A stretch of 64,000 nucleotides of DNA. It comes from Udeniomyces pyricola. Lineage: Eukaryota > Basidiomycota > Tremellomycetes > Cystofilobasidiales > Mrakiaceae. Where the stretch lies: positions 1,550,001 through 1,614,000 of the forward strand of contig BCIK01000001.1 in the NCBI GenBank assembly GCA_039545295.1, in the 5' to 3' direction. The notes under the pieces are model-generated. The model did not search any database and was not told the DNA's origin. It worked only from the letters and a program-made list of their open reading frames with translations. This document shows, piece by piece, positions 11,820 through 22,668 of this stretch; position 1 is the first letter of the stretch; each line of letters begins with the position of its first letter. The position numbers and the translations under genes were made by a program.

Positions 11820-12600
11820 TTACTTCTTGGAAGAAGCAACCTTCTGGGCCTTGACAACCTTCTTGACGATCTACAAATGCCAATCAGACGTTGACGGGGA
11901 AGAAGAGAAAAGCAAGCAAGGGGGAGAAGGAGGAGGGGGGGGGGTCAATACGATGGTTTCAGAGGAAACGATTGGATGATGTTGGCAGGATAGAAAAAGC
12001 AAGCACGTACCTTGGCCTCCTCGACGAGGAAAGCTCGGAGGATTCGGGTTCGGGTGCAACCGGCGCATCGGGATCCACCGTAAGCTCGCGAGACGGTCTT
12101 CTGCCTCTTGGAGAGGGTGGCGTACTGCCTGGGTCGGAGAGCGGGAACCTAGAGGCAAGGAAAGAGAGGTGTGGGGGAAGGAACAAAAGGGATCAGATTT
12201 GGGCAGAGGAAGGGATGGCAGAAAGCGTGTGGGACTTAGAAATGACAACAAAGACTCACTCCGGGAAGTCCCTCACCGCAGTCACCTATAGGAAGGCAAA
12301 GAGAGCAATATAAAAAAAAGATCCAGGACGCGACATTAGAAGTCGTTCTCTCGAACATGCCACACGCGTACCAAAGCGCATGCTTAAACCGGGAGTAGGA
12401 AGAAAAGTATCAGGCGAGGGGAGAAGGGAGGTGGGGGGAGGAGGAAACGGTAGAGAGGAAAACATACCACACTTGGGGGCGGTAGCGACCTTCTTCAAGT
12501 TGTGGACAACAAGCTTGCCTCCAGGGGTCTTGACGACCTTGTTCCTGGCGGACTTGGTGTTGTACGACTTTCGGGTTCGGAGGGTGACACGCTGGGCCAT
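11820..12600 (-). CDS. RPL34: 60S ribosomal protein eL34
   Basis: Four exons give a complete cytosolic eL34. Exon 1 (from 12600) encodes [20 protein letters not shown] up to APKC. A very short exon near 12260-12285 gives GDCGEGLPG. Exon 3 gives [16 protein letters not shown] and [20 protein letters not shown]. Exon 4 gives [16 protein letters not shown] and the stop at 11820-11822. The paired cysteines (KCG/C and CAGC) are the family zinc-site positions. The length, near 115 residues, is normal. All joins are in phase with standard GT/AG ends. The gene is divergent from RPLP1, so the two ribosomal protein genes may share regulation. Confidence 0.95.
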
Positions 12601-14029
12601 TTTCTAAAGTACCGGACCAAGGACAGAAGCAAGACGAAGCAAGACGAGAGACGGGAGAAGTGTTAGTTGAAGGCGACTGGAGAGTAAGAGACGGTTCGCC
12701 CCATTCGGACGCAGCCAGCCATAGTGGGGTCGAGGGGGGAATAAAGCTGATTGTGTCGATATGTCTTTGGGCGTGGAAGAGAGTTGGTCCTAGGCGTATG
12801 GTGAAGGCGAAGACGGATAGGGAGACGAACGATCGGGTCGGTCCAAAGGAAGGTGAGGGAGAAGGGCGAGAGAGCGAGGAAAGGGCGACGAGGCGAGAGA
12901 GCGAGAGCTGGATTTTTGACGCCAACGCAAAGGGGAAAGAGCGAAGGGGGGGGGGGGCTCCTTCGAATGCTCGTATATGCTGTCTCTATCTGTCTCGTCT
13001 TGGCTCATACATCTCGTGCCTACGTCTCGGTCATATCTTCTGCTCTGTCCTCGTCAACTCTCCGAAAGTGACCGCATATACGAGCATAACTCCACCCTGA
13101 GGCGCGACGGAAAAGGGCCAACATTGGGGGAGCGAAGAGGCAGAGGAAAGAGACGCAAACGCCTCCCAGTCAAGAGCCGACGAGAGTGACGCCGTCCTCA
13201 CGGCCAGAGGAGGAATGGAGTGGACTGTCGTCCCGTAGACCTATGAGCAGGGGTATCTTGAAGAAGAGAAAAACAGGATGGGCGTAGGAGGTCGTCCAAA
13301 AGAGGGACAAGGTCGAGAATGATGGCGGTGTCGATTGGGTCGATGACGGCTTTCGTTGAGACGCATGGTGATACGGACGTGTGGTGTTGCTGGTGACGAG
13401 GACGATGATATAGGTGCTATGGCTGGTGTCTAGTCGGATGGCTTGTGGCTGGGCCGTGTATGAGGAAGGGGAGGGGAGGGGAGGGGAAGCGAGCACTTAC
13501 GACGAGGTAGGGCGAAAGGGCTTGGAGGGGAAGGAGAGGAAAGCGGCGAGCGAAGAAGCAAAGGCAAGACGTCCCAGCCGAAAGGAAAGCGAGCGAGCGA
13601 GCGAGCGAGGCGAGATTTCCCCTGGGCCACCGGTCAGGCGAGGCAAATCTTGGTGGTCTCTCTCAGTTAGGGCGGCGGGGTCACTCATCAGCACAGCCTT
13701 CGTGCGAGGGGAACGGGGAGACCGACCGCCTGCCTTCACCCATTCACTTCACAGCCCTGGCCATGATTCTCTCCAGGCTGTCTGGCCCTCGTTGCGACTT
13801 GCGTTGGCCTGCGTGGGGGCGCGGCTGGGTCAGAGCATTCGAAGGACATGGACATCGCCTGGGAAAATCGCTCGTCTCTTTCCCCTCCTTCCTCATTCAG
13901 CTAGTCCGTCTCTCAGGCAGGTCCCCCCTTCTTTTGTCCCTCGCTCTGTCGGGCCCTCTCCCTCTCTCGACGTTTAACTTACCTTTACCTTCTCTCCTTC
14001 ACCCACTCAGACTTAAATCGATTACTGAA
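12601..14029. promoter_or_regulatory. Divergent promoter region of RPL34 and RPLP1
   Basis: About 1.4 kb without a gene. The left two thirds of the + strand is purine-rich (GA/GGA runs, GAGC repeats near 13590), and from about 13700 it becomes pyrimidine-rich. Each ribosomal protein gene therefore has a CT-rich sense strand in front of its start. The longest open frames here are of low complexity and have no homology I recognise. Confidence 0.6.
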
Positions 14030-14462
14030 ATGGTTCGTACGCCGACCAAGCGTCCTTGCATCGTCCTCGCCGTTGTCGAGAGTCCGCCCATTCCCAATCC
14101 TCCCCCTCACCTCACCTCACCCTTGAGTCTCTCCGAAAAATCTCGACCACCGAGACTGTTAAACTGCTCTGCCTATCCTTCCTCGCTTTCATCGCTCTGC
14201 TTTCTCTCAACACGCGACAATCCATTGCCCACAACTTTACCCCCAACTCATACAGCGTTGATTCCGACCGAACCTCTTGAAATTCGACACATCCCTCGCC
14301 CTGCTTTTTCTCCTCCCCTTCCCCTCCTCCCCTTTCCGAATTCGCACTACCCACACACCTGATGGTCTCCCCTTCCTTCCTCACCAAGACACGTCCTAAC
14401 CCTTCTGTCCTTGCTTCTCTCCTTTCTCTCTCCAGTCCGAACTCGCCGCTTCCTACGCCGCT

Positions 14463-14494
<32 letters not shown>

Positions 14495-14964
14495 CGCCGA
14501 CAAGCTTACCACCTTGACCTCTGCCGCCAAGGTCGAGCTCGAGCCCATCTGGGCCACCCTTCTCGCCAAGGCCCTCGAGGGCAAGGACGTCAAGGCTCTC
14601 CTTTCCAACGTCGGATCCGGTGCTGGAGGTGGTGAGTCTTTTCTGGATCGATCATGTCTCCTGCTCATTTCCTTGATGAACACGTTGTCTATTGCTCAGT
14701 TTGACTGACTCATTGTCTCGCCTTTGCCCTGCTCGTTTTGTAGCCCCCGCCTCTGCCGCCCCCGCTGCCGGAGGAGCCGCCCCCGCCGGTGCCGCCGAGG
14801 AGGTAAGCGTTTTTATCCCTTCTACGTACTTTTGTCGTTTCTTCCTACGCTCAGTTGAACTCATCCGTACCCTTTCATTTCCTTGTTTACAGGCCCCCAA
14901 GGAGGAGAAGGCTGAGGAGAAGGAGGAGTCCGACGACGACATGGGCTTCGGACTCTTCGACTAA
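14030..14964 (+). CDS. RPLP1: 60S acidic ribosomal protein P1
   Basis: P1 pairs with P2 on the ribosomal stalk, attached through uL10, and recruits translational GTPases. Exons are 14030-14032, 14436-14631, 14745-14802 and 14893-14964. The first coding exon is the ATG codon alone; splicing then gives [20 protein letters not shown]. The body continues [18 protein letters not shown] and [12 protein letters not shown], then the Ala/Gly/Pro hinge, and ends in [12 protein letters not shown]. That terminus is the conserved stalk tail that contacts elongation factors. The alternative of reading straight on from the ATG gives a Pro-rich non-P1 protein, so the intron must be removed. The length, about 110 residues, is typical. 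Confidence 0.95.
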
Positions 14965-15775
14965 ACGTCGTTGGAGCAACCCTCTTCTTCTGTTTAGCAA
15001 CTACTCCAAGTGTTTTTTTCTCGTTTCGGTTCGGTCGGCTCTTCTCGGTTGATTGGATACAAAGCAGTTCGAACACACACTTTCCTTGGGTCTGGCCATT
15101 ATTCGTTTGAGTGAGAAAGAGACAGATGCGCGGTGATGGGAATCCAAGCCTATTGTAGAGAAAGCTCCATCACTTTTGAGTGATGCTTATTTGAGTTACG
15201 CGGTTTGTCGAGTAAAGCGTATCTTTGTCTTGAGTCTGTATCTGCTTGTGACGTGATTTACGCCCAACAGCCTGCAGCGATTGCGTTCAGTACTATGGAC
15301 ATGCCATAGGGCGAAATATCATATTCATAATCACTCAACCTCTGCACCCTTGTCGTGTGACTGATGCGCCGATGGCTCTGGCGACGCATGGCGCGCCAGG
15401 CGGTATATGTATATTTACCCGTATATGTTTATGTACTTTGTCGGGATGTGTACATCATGGCCCTTCTCTTAATCGAGCTGTCGTGAAGAGATCAAGCATA
15501 TATACATTCAAGGCAACTGAACTTAGTAAGAAGCTGCAGTAATAATCATCGGCGTTAGGACTGTAGCTGAAGCGGCCTCTGCAGTGGTGACCTCCGGCTC
15601 GTCTTTGACGTCTTCTTTTTTTTCTTCGTCTACCTTCTCTTCAACACACTTTTACTAAGCGAAACGACTATGTTCTAACAGCTCTAGATCTCCTCTTTCC
15701 AACCAGCCCAGACACGAGCCAAACCGTGAACCTCGAAAAAAAGGTCTATCGAGGGAGGGTATTCGAACGCCGGCC
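14965..15775. other. Intergenic region RPLP1-tRNA
   Basis: This holds the RPLP1 3' flank and then unassigned sequence. I see no coding exon or RNA gene in it. Confidence 0.5.
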
Positions 15776-15781
15776 AAAAAA
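15776..15781 (-). terminator. RNA polymerase III T-run terminator
   Basis: Six A residues on the + strand are a T6 run on the reverse strand, about 15 bases beyond the 3' end of the tRNA gene. This is the usual Pol III stop. Confidence 0.65.
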
Positions 15782-15795
15782 GATGAGGGATGTTG

Positions 15796-15986
15796 TGCGG
15801 AGAGTGGGGTTCGAACCCACGCTGCCTCTCGGCAGGAGCGAATTTGGATATCCTTCAGCCAACATCCTTATAGTGCTCGAACTTACACCTTGCGATGTAT
15901 GCTCAGAGTGATACTATGAGGAGATGGTACTGGCTGTCAGACCCCATGTCTTAAAACTCCCGGAATAACCACTATCCGATCTCCGC
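15796..15986 (-). tRNA. tRNA-Leu(UAA) with a ~109-nt intron
   Basis: Read on the reverse strand from 15986: acceptor GCGGAGA, a D-arm with GGA/TCC and a GG-containing loop, and anticodon stem GGAGT (15960-15956). The loop is TTTAAG with anticodon TAA at 15953-15951 and G37. The 3' half begins near 15840: anticodon stem GCTCC (15839-15835), a long type II variable arm with GCC-GAGA-GGC, T-arm GTGGG-TTCGAAC-CCCAC (15820-15804), acceptor TCTCCGC and discriminator A. Both acceptor strands pair over all seven bases. The long variable arm and the UAA anticodon agree on leucine. The intron lies after position 37 (about 15949-15841), which is long for a nuclear tRNA intron. Confidence 0.8.
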
Positions 15987-16707
15987 GAACGATGCTCGTT
16001 GACTGAGCTCGACCGTTGAACTATTGGATCCCTCGATATATGAAGAATCATTTGGTTGCTTTTATACATCTGCGCAGACAGAAATACGGCAGATGTCCAG
16101 AGTACCAGTCACAAGGGAATGGTTTCCTTGTTAAACGAACCAGGTACTACCTGATATGCTAGGAAGGTGCATACTACAAAAAGGTAAGCCGAAAAGAAGG
16201 TGTCCAGACGTACTTGAGGAGCATGCAGATGGCGCCGTCCGGCGGTGCTAGGGCCTGTGCAGCACTGCAGCACTGCAGCGCCTGCAAGCTGATTAACAAG
16301 CTGATCGACCTTAAGGTATGACGTATCCGTAACACCGCTGCAAGCTTGTGCGCATGCACCCATCTGCATGCATCATCAGAAGCACCGTGCGGGGCCGGCT
16401 GACACGATCAACTTGACTAAAATACTCAACTACCGACCCACTGATCATGATATGATTCATGATGTACTGCAGTAGTACAACGTACAACCTGCACGCTGGT
16501 CGAAGCTGGTGCTTCATGATCATCAAAGTCATCAAATCACCGTTTCATGGCACTTAGAGATTTCGGAATCTGGCACTCGGTCGACTGACCATCATCACCC
16601 GACGCGTATATCAACCCCCCTCACCAACGAAAATCTCCCATCCCTCTATCTCTCTCTCCCCCCCCCCCCATATTCGAGCTTAAACTGAATCCATACTCTT
16701 GATCGAA
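15987..16707. other. Intergenic region with short palindromes
   Basis: This lies upstream of the tRNA (reverse strand) and of the rhodanese gene (+ strand). It contains repeated GCAGCACT/CTGCAG units near 16258-16290 and several CATGAT/ATCATG palindromes. There is one ACGCGT at 16602-16607, about 100 bp before the next ATG, and a C-run near 16660. I see no gene. Confidence 0.5.
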
Positions 16708-17765
16708 ATGCTGTCTCAAACCAACCTCCTCGCTGGCAAAGCCCTTGCGGCCGAAGCGCTCGAGATCCTGCCGTCCCATCCCCAACCGACTTGGTTCGCG
16801 CATCTCCCCGTCCCGTCCTCGACGCCGACGTCCATCTCCGTCCAGGACCTTCATCGGATGGTCATTGAGAACGTCCGCGATGGTCAGGTCGAGGCTGGTG
16901 CGGATTTTGTGGTGGTAGACGTTCGAAGAGCAGATCTCGATGAGGTGAGGTTATATTCAGGCGCGATCCACTAAGCAGCAGACGGAGGGAAGGAGCTTTC
17001 TTGCCTGGTTATTGAGCAATCTATATACGGAAGCTTACTGAACCCACACCATCTCTACCTCTGTGATAACACTATTACTGGCAAAAAAATAATATCATCA
17101 GGAGCCTTGTATGATCCCTTCTGCCATCAATCTTCCAGCTCAAACCTTTTATCAAAGCCTGCCGACCCTTCTTCCAATGCTCTCTCGGTTCGTCTCTTGG
17201 CTTGCGCAGCTCCCAACTTGATTCCCCCCCCCCCCCAACATATCCCAGTACTCCCAACCCTCGTACAGTCTTTCCTTCCTCGTTTCCAGTCCTAACCTTT
17301 TCTATACGTTGTTGGCTTAGGATTCCGCTCGTCGTCTTTCATTGCTCGTCCTCTAAAGGGAGAGGCCCTAGATGTGCTGGTGCGCCCTAGCTTTCCTTCC
17401 CATCATCGAGCTTCAACCTCGCGATACTGATAGGCAACTGCTGCAGCTCGGTCTAGAGCTGATCCGGCCTCTTCATCCACATGAGATCACTCGTAATGAT
17501 AATAAAAATAAAAATAAAACTAACCCTCTGCTTTGTCGTTTTTTGTTTTTTGTTTTTGTTTATATATTCTCTTCTTCGTTTTTTTTTTCTTTAAAAAAAA
17601 ATCTTTCATTGCTGTCTCCTTGATCTCTCATGACGCCCAGGTTGGTACCAAGATCAGCTCGATGTGAGAGGCCTCACGGGCTCGAAAGCATTGATTCTCA
17701 CGGGTGGCCTTAAAGCCTGGAAGGAACTCTACGGTGATGAGCCTGGAAGTTTGACCCGGTTATGA
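16708..17765 (+). CDS. Rhodanese/Cdc25-type phosphatase-fold protein (Acr2/Ych1-like)
   Basis: Four exons give a small rhodanese-fold protein of about 175 residues. Exon 1 encodes ISVQDLHRMVIENV and DFVVVDVRRADLDE. Exon 2 gives PSAINLPAQTFYQSLPTLL. Exon 3 carries the active-site loop VVFHCSSSKGRGPRCAG. Exon 4 gives WYQDQLDVRGLTGSKALIL and GGLKAWKELYGDEPG and ends at 17765. The loop fits the Cys-(X)5-Arg pattern of Cdc25-like phosphatases and fungal arsenate reductases, rather than the six-residue loop of sulfurtransferases. Phosphatase or arsenate reductase activity is thus more likely than thiosulfate sulfurtransferase activity. The substrate is not determinable here. All joins are in phase. 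The gene is tail to tail with MUS81, 148 bp apart. Confidence 0.85.
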
Positions 17766-17913
17766 TACAACATGGTTCTGTTCGGAACGAAAAAGAAGAA
17801 GGAACAAAGAAAAGACAGAGATGTCCAGTGATGACTATTCCTTTGCCTAATACTACATCAATGCAAACCCCTCTTATCCCACCGCCCTCTCCCCGTCTCA
17901 CATCGGATCCCCC

Positions 17914-20900
17914 TCAATACCGTTCCGCTCTAAATAAGTCATACACTTTGCCCGACAAAGCCTTGCCAATCATTCGCCTTCCAACTCCGGGACCCGTGGT
18001 CAACAAGTCCCTAGCCGGTCTAACCTTCTTCAACTCCCTCTCCCCTCCTCCTTTAGCCCGGATCGCCGCTTTCTCCTCTTCCTCTCTCACCTCATCCGCT
18101 TTGAGGGCTCGCCAGAGTGAGATGGGCGTCGGGTATTCATCCACAATGGCCGACACTTTCTCAGCCGAGAGGCCCGCGACCGTCAGTAGCATCTTGCACC
18201 ACAGATCGCGAAGCGTCGTCGAGCCGCTCTTGGAGTTGAGCGCCGAGAACGAAGGGTACGTCGTCAGGTACGGTTGGGTCGAGTGGATCGAGCGTAGGTG
18301 TTTTTGAAGGGAGAGGTACGTCGGCCGGGAGATGCATCGGTCGGGTATGATGTGAAGATCTGCGTCCTAAGTGAGAAATTTGAGGAAAACATCCAACAAA
18401 AACAAAAACAACGAACAACAAACAACAACAAAAAGAGTATGAGTCAACAATCCTCGCATGCGACAAAGCGTTCTCATCCTCCTGAGAAGAGAGACCCTTA
18501 CCTCATGCAAGTGTTCGATCGTTTGATGCATCGATTTGAGGTACTCGATCGTATCGTTGACATCCGTCGTCTTCTTCACAAAGAAGCCATCGACGATCTG
18601 CGTCGACGAGATGGCCGTCGCAATCATCGGACCCCAGGCGGCGTTTTGGTAAGCGTTGTCAAAGTCCTCGATGAGATAGACAACTTGAGTTAGGGCCGAG
18701 TTTCGCATACGAAACTACATGATGAAGAGCCGAATGAAACCAAAACAAAAGAAGAAAAAGAAAAAGAAAAATGAGAAATGAGAAAAGAAAAAAAAAAGTC
18801 AGAAACGAGATAAGGGGGGGGGGGGGNGGGGNTCTTGAAATGAGCGAAGACGGTTCACGTCGACAGAAAAGACGACTGAACCAGCCGTGTCGACCGCACC
18901 TTTTGCTCGTGAAATCGTCCATCCTTGACACTCGTCGTCAGATCATCCAGCCTCTTTCTTTCCACGACATAATCGAGGACGCACTCCTCATCCGCCAGGC
19001 CATCCTTCCTTCGCGCGATCCACAGCATGTCCCCAAGCGGTAGCGCCCGTTGCTCAACCCGGACACCGACCGCCTGAAGTCGATCGAGGATACCAGATCG
19101 GTCCCTCTTGGACTTGATCTCACGATTGTCGAGGATGAGAATAATATCGTACGATCCCGCTGGCCAGACGATGGGGGTGAAATTGGGAAGGTTGGGGGCA
19201 TTGACCGAGGCTAAGACGGAGGAAGACGTCGAGACAGTTGAGAGAGCGTCGATGATGGCGCCCGTAGTCGAGGTCGAGGCAGCGGTAATCGCTGACAAGG
19301 ACGAAGAGTCACCGAGAGGCGAAGGAGCTTGGGATTCTGATCGCGGCAAGTGAATGTGACCCTCGTCCGAATCGATGAGATGTGACGGGTTTGGGTTATG
19401 GGCGTCGAGACGGGAAGAATGATGGCCACTCAGGGCAGTAGAACGGGCTCGTTTTGGTGGGACTGGTGGGGCAGAGGCAGCAGTGGAGTACGAGGCGGAA
19501 GCTAACGAAGGTTCGTATGCACGAACAGGACTACCAAGCGAGGATGAAGATTGAGAGCGGCCAGCAGTGGATAGGAGCGAGGTCAAGCTTGAGGTGGAAC
19601 GTGAAGGAAGGGATATGAACGGGTCGGAGGGAGTGCGGGACAGCGTGGTCGAAGGGAGGGCAAGTCGTGAGGACGACGCTACCGCGTTGGGCTGAGATGA
19701 GTAGAGAGGGGAAGACGAGGGTGGAATCACGGCTCCAACGGCTGGCCGACTGCTTCCACTCATAGAACGTGGGCTATCTCCTCGCATCGGACTGCTACCC
19801 ATCCTTTTAAGACCAGTTGGACTCATCCCACTGTTCAATCTTGACCCAGTCATGGACAGAGGAACGCTGCCGTAACCGAGCGATTTGCTAGCAATCACGT
19901 CTTCGGCGACCCATCCAAACATGGTTCGCTCCACGTCCCTTCCAATGGGTGCCTCCAGTACATCGACGATGGTCGAGGTGACGAAAGCGAGAGATTTTTG
20001 CGAGAGCCGGAACTCGATCTTGCGTTCCATTTCGCCTTCGTCGTTGCATCGAATAGCAGCTTCACTCCGAGTCGAAACGTGTTCGTCCTTTTTGTCTGCA
20101 AAGAAGAAACACAGCCGAACAAAAAGGATGAGACTCTGTTGAGCGTTGTCGTACCGCTTCTCAAGCGAACACACGAGCTCAAGCCAGGATATTGTGACTG
20201 ACTCAGGAAGTGAAACCCAAACTTTTCGACTTGTTTCACGGGTACAGGTCCAGCTCGATGGGATGGTGGGAGTGTGTAACCTCCTGCGCCCTCTAAGGCT
20301 GCAATCTGACCCTTGTTGAGCGATCTTTCGGTGGCACCAGCTAGCGCTTCAAGCGGGTTACTGCGAGGTGGAGGGACTGGAGGACGCAACGGTTCGAGGT
20401 GACGTGAAGGCGAAAGCCAGTCAGAAGAAGCCACCACAGGCCCGTCACGCATGGTAGCACGTGATGCCTGGGTGTCTCGTCGGGATTGCTCATAGGGATC
20501 GACGGGCAGTGTGCGCTCTAGAGTTTTGGCAAGCTCGCTAGAAAGCAGAAGAGCGACGTCTCAGCAGAGTTCGGCGAACACCCAAGTCTCTCAAAGCATA
20601 ATTGTGACACGACTCACTAGCCTACGTCCGACAGACTGTATCGAGCAGGGCGTCCTGTCTGACAAACGAGGCCTTTGCTGAATGGCCAAAAGTAAGGTAC
20701 ACACATTATATCAGCAAAATGTACGCACAATAACTGAGACGGAGAGAGTACATGAAGGATCTCACTTGGTCAGAGTGCTCATACTGAGAACCAAACGAGG
20801 AGACCGGGTCGTCAGTCAGGACAGCACATAGAGCCACGACGCGACCACTGAGAAGCTCGACTACATACCTGTTCCACGCTGTGTAGAACTTTCCACGCTC

Positions 20901-21920
20901 AGTAGTTTTAAATGAATTTTTACACCAGCCTTTTGCCTCGGCCAGCTCAATGATCTCCCCTTTGGTCATGTCGTTGGTAGGGTCATCGTCTGAGGCGTTC
21001 GTTCCAAGAGCCAGCAGGATGGCGTACCCTCCTGATTGTTTCTCTGGGACATAAGCCTTGGGTTGCTTGGTCGCCTTGGTCTTAGATGAGCTAGTTGAAG
21101 AGGTAGATGCCGCAGCTGACGTTTCAGCAGTCAGGTTCAAAGCGGCCGACCGAGCGAGAGCGGCTACTGCTGCTGCTGCCTCCGCCGCCGCTGGAGGTTG
21201 TGTTCGAGGCGCACCAACAGCTGGCCGAGACGATGGTCCGGCTACAGGGCGACCACCACCTTCCTCGTCGGACGAAGGGTTGCTGATTCGGGACGCAAGT
21301 TTGGCCTTCTTCGTGTTTGGAGAAATTACACCGTCTTCCGGCAACCGTTTCTTCTTAGTTCTTGACTTTGTTTTGGGTGCTGGTGCTGTTGTAACGAGAG
21401 CAGAGGACGCAGAGATATGACGGATTAAAATCGGACCATGAAGTGGCTCTTTAATCTTTGCCAATGGAACAAATGAAACGCAAAAACTCGAACCCACCTG
21501 CGGGCGGTTCAGGCATAACACCTCCGTTCTCCTTGATGTGCTTCTCGAGCCCTTTGGTGATACTACACAATTATCATCGCTAGTTAATACAGTCGCAACA
21601 AAGTGAGAGTCTGGTCTCCTGAAACTGAACTCACGTCGCGATGACGCCTGGGCCAATCCCTGCGAGGCTGCCTGTCTCGTCCGGGTGTTCAAACGCAATG
21701 GGACATAGCCGAAGCGATTTCATAGCCTTGCGGTACGAGTCAGCCGAGCGGGACTCTCGCTCGACGAGGATATCAAGGTGGTCTGATGGGGTCGGAAAGG
21801 TCGGCTTCAGGATGTGTGATACAGAGTGATCTATTGTGGGAGCGGACAGGCGACATCTTGCACGCGTAGCTCACCTTGGAGGATAGACAGGTAGAGCGGG
21901 TTTGCACACTTGGGCGGCAT
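17914..21920 (-). CDS. MUS81: Structure-specific endonuclease subunit Mus81
   Basis: Mus81 pairs with Eme1/Mms4 and cuts branched DNA at stalled or recombining forks. The start at 21920 gives MPPKCANPLYLSILQ, then after intron 1 DHLDILVERESRSA and the N-terminal helix-hairpin-helix region with FEHPDETGSLAGIGPGV. A winged-helix segment follows (KQSGGYAILLALG ... MTKGEIIELAEAKGW ... KKGLVCQTGRPARYSLSDVG). After a long Ser-rich linker comes the ERCC4 nuclease: IILILDNREIKSKRDR, LPLGDMLWIA and YVVERKRLDDLTTSVKDGRF, with the metal-binding GD and ERKxxDD residues intact. Then VVYLIEDFDN and the C-terminal helix-hairpin-helix (LTVAGLSAEKVSAIVDEYP), stop at 17914. By my rough exon count it is 900-1,000 residues, longer than the yeast or human proteins because of the linker. 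Undetermined bases at 18827 and 18832 fall in a G-run within an intron. Confidence 0.93.
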
Positions 21921-22668
21921 CGTGAGATGGGCGAGAGGAGATCTTCGGGGATAAGCTGGACGCAAAACGTTGAACAAATCTTGTATCGGTTAGTTGATAT
22001 CGGAGGATGGGATCTGTAACGCGTGCGGATTGGCGCAAGGAAGAGAGTGCGCGAAGTCGGTGGCCTACCCGAAGAACGTGAGACCGTGAAGAGACGATGG
22101 TGATTAGATCGATGGACCGGGCCCTCGTGAGTGAGATGGACTCGTTGAGCCAACCGTGGGATGAGTAAGCGTCGAATGAGGGGCAAGCGATGGTGAATGC
22201 GTGGAGGCGTGGCGTGTGGGATGATATATCTTGATGGAGCAGGTACGCGGTCCAGGAGGTCGAACGTTGAGCCGACGCGCGCGCCACCCAACGCATCTGC
22301 AGACGACGCGTCGCGTTGGATCAAGGGGCGTATTATATTGGTGCACGAAACCGACATGACTTATTATAAGGCGCGGGCCCCTTTATTGATATTCGTTATG
22401 ATACTGGAATGTATTATAATTATGTCACCAATACCCTCACCCCCGATATGATGATTTGCTCCATGCCATCTTGTGATCGACACACCAGGCGCTAACACTT
22501 TCTCTGTCGCACACGTACGCCGTCGGACGCGTGTGCGTACCGTCCATGTGCGTGACATGAGATTAACTGCAGCTTTATCAGCAGTCTTCGATCCCACGGC
22601 TTCAGTTCGCTATTGGTTTACGATGTGATTCAGACACATGTCATCTCTCGACTACAAGACCAACGCAT
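21921..22668. promoter_or_regulatory. MUS81 upstream region with ACGCGT cluster
   Basis: This region of about 750 bp separates MUS81 from the 3' end of the next reverse-strand gene. It holds three exact ACGCGT hexamers (22019-22024, 22306-22311, 22527-22532). A fourth lies in MUS81 intron 1 (21862-21867). No coding exon is apparent. Confidence 0.5.
22019..22024. promoter_or_regulatory. ACGCGT hexamer (MCB-type), MUS81 upstream
   Basis: An exact palindromic ACGCGT about 100 bp before the MUS81 ATG. Regulatory function is inferred from the motif and the gene's cell-cycle role only. Confidence 0.4.

Noticed and set aside
13414..13977. 187-codon open frame in the RPL34-RPLP1 spacer
   Set aside because: Low-complexity Arg/Gly/Ser composition from purine-rich DNA, no similarity to a known protein, and a similar open frame on the other strand.
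15726..15911. Open frame over the tRNA region (reads RVGFEPTLPLG)
   Set aside because: This is the well-known false frame on the strand opposite a tRNA T-arm; the tRNA explains it.
18820..18835. G-run with undetermined bases as a structural element
   Set aside because: It lies in a MUS81 intron and the N symbols indicate sequencing trouble at a homopolymer, so its length is unreliable.
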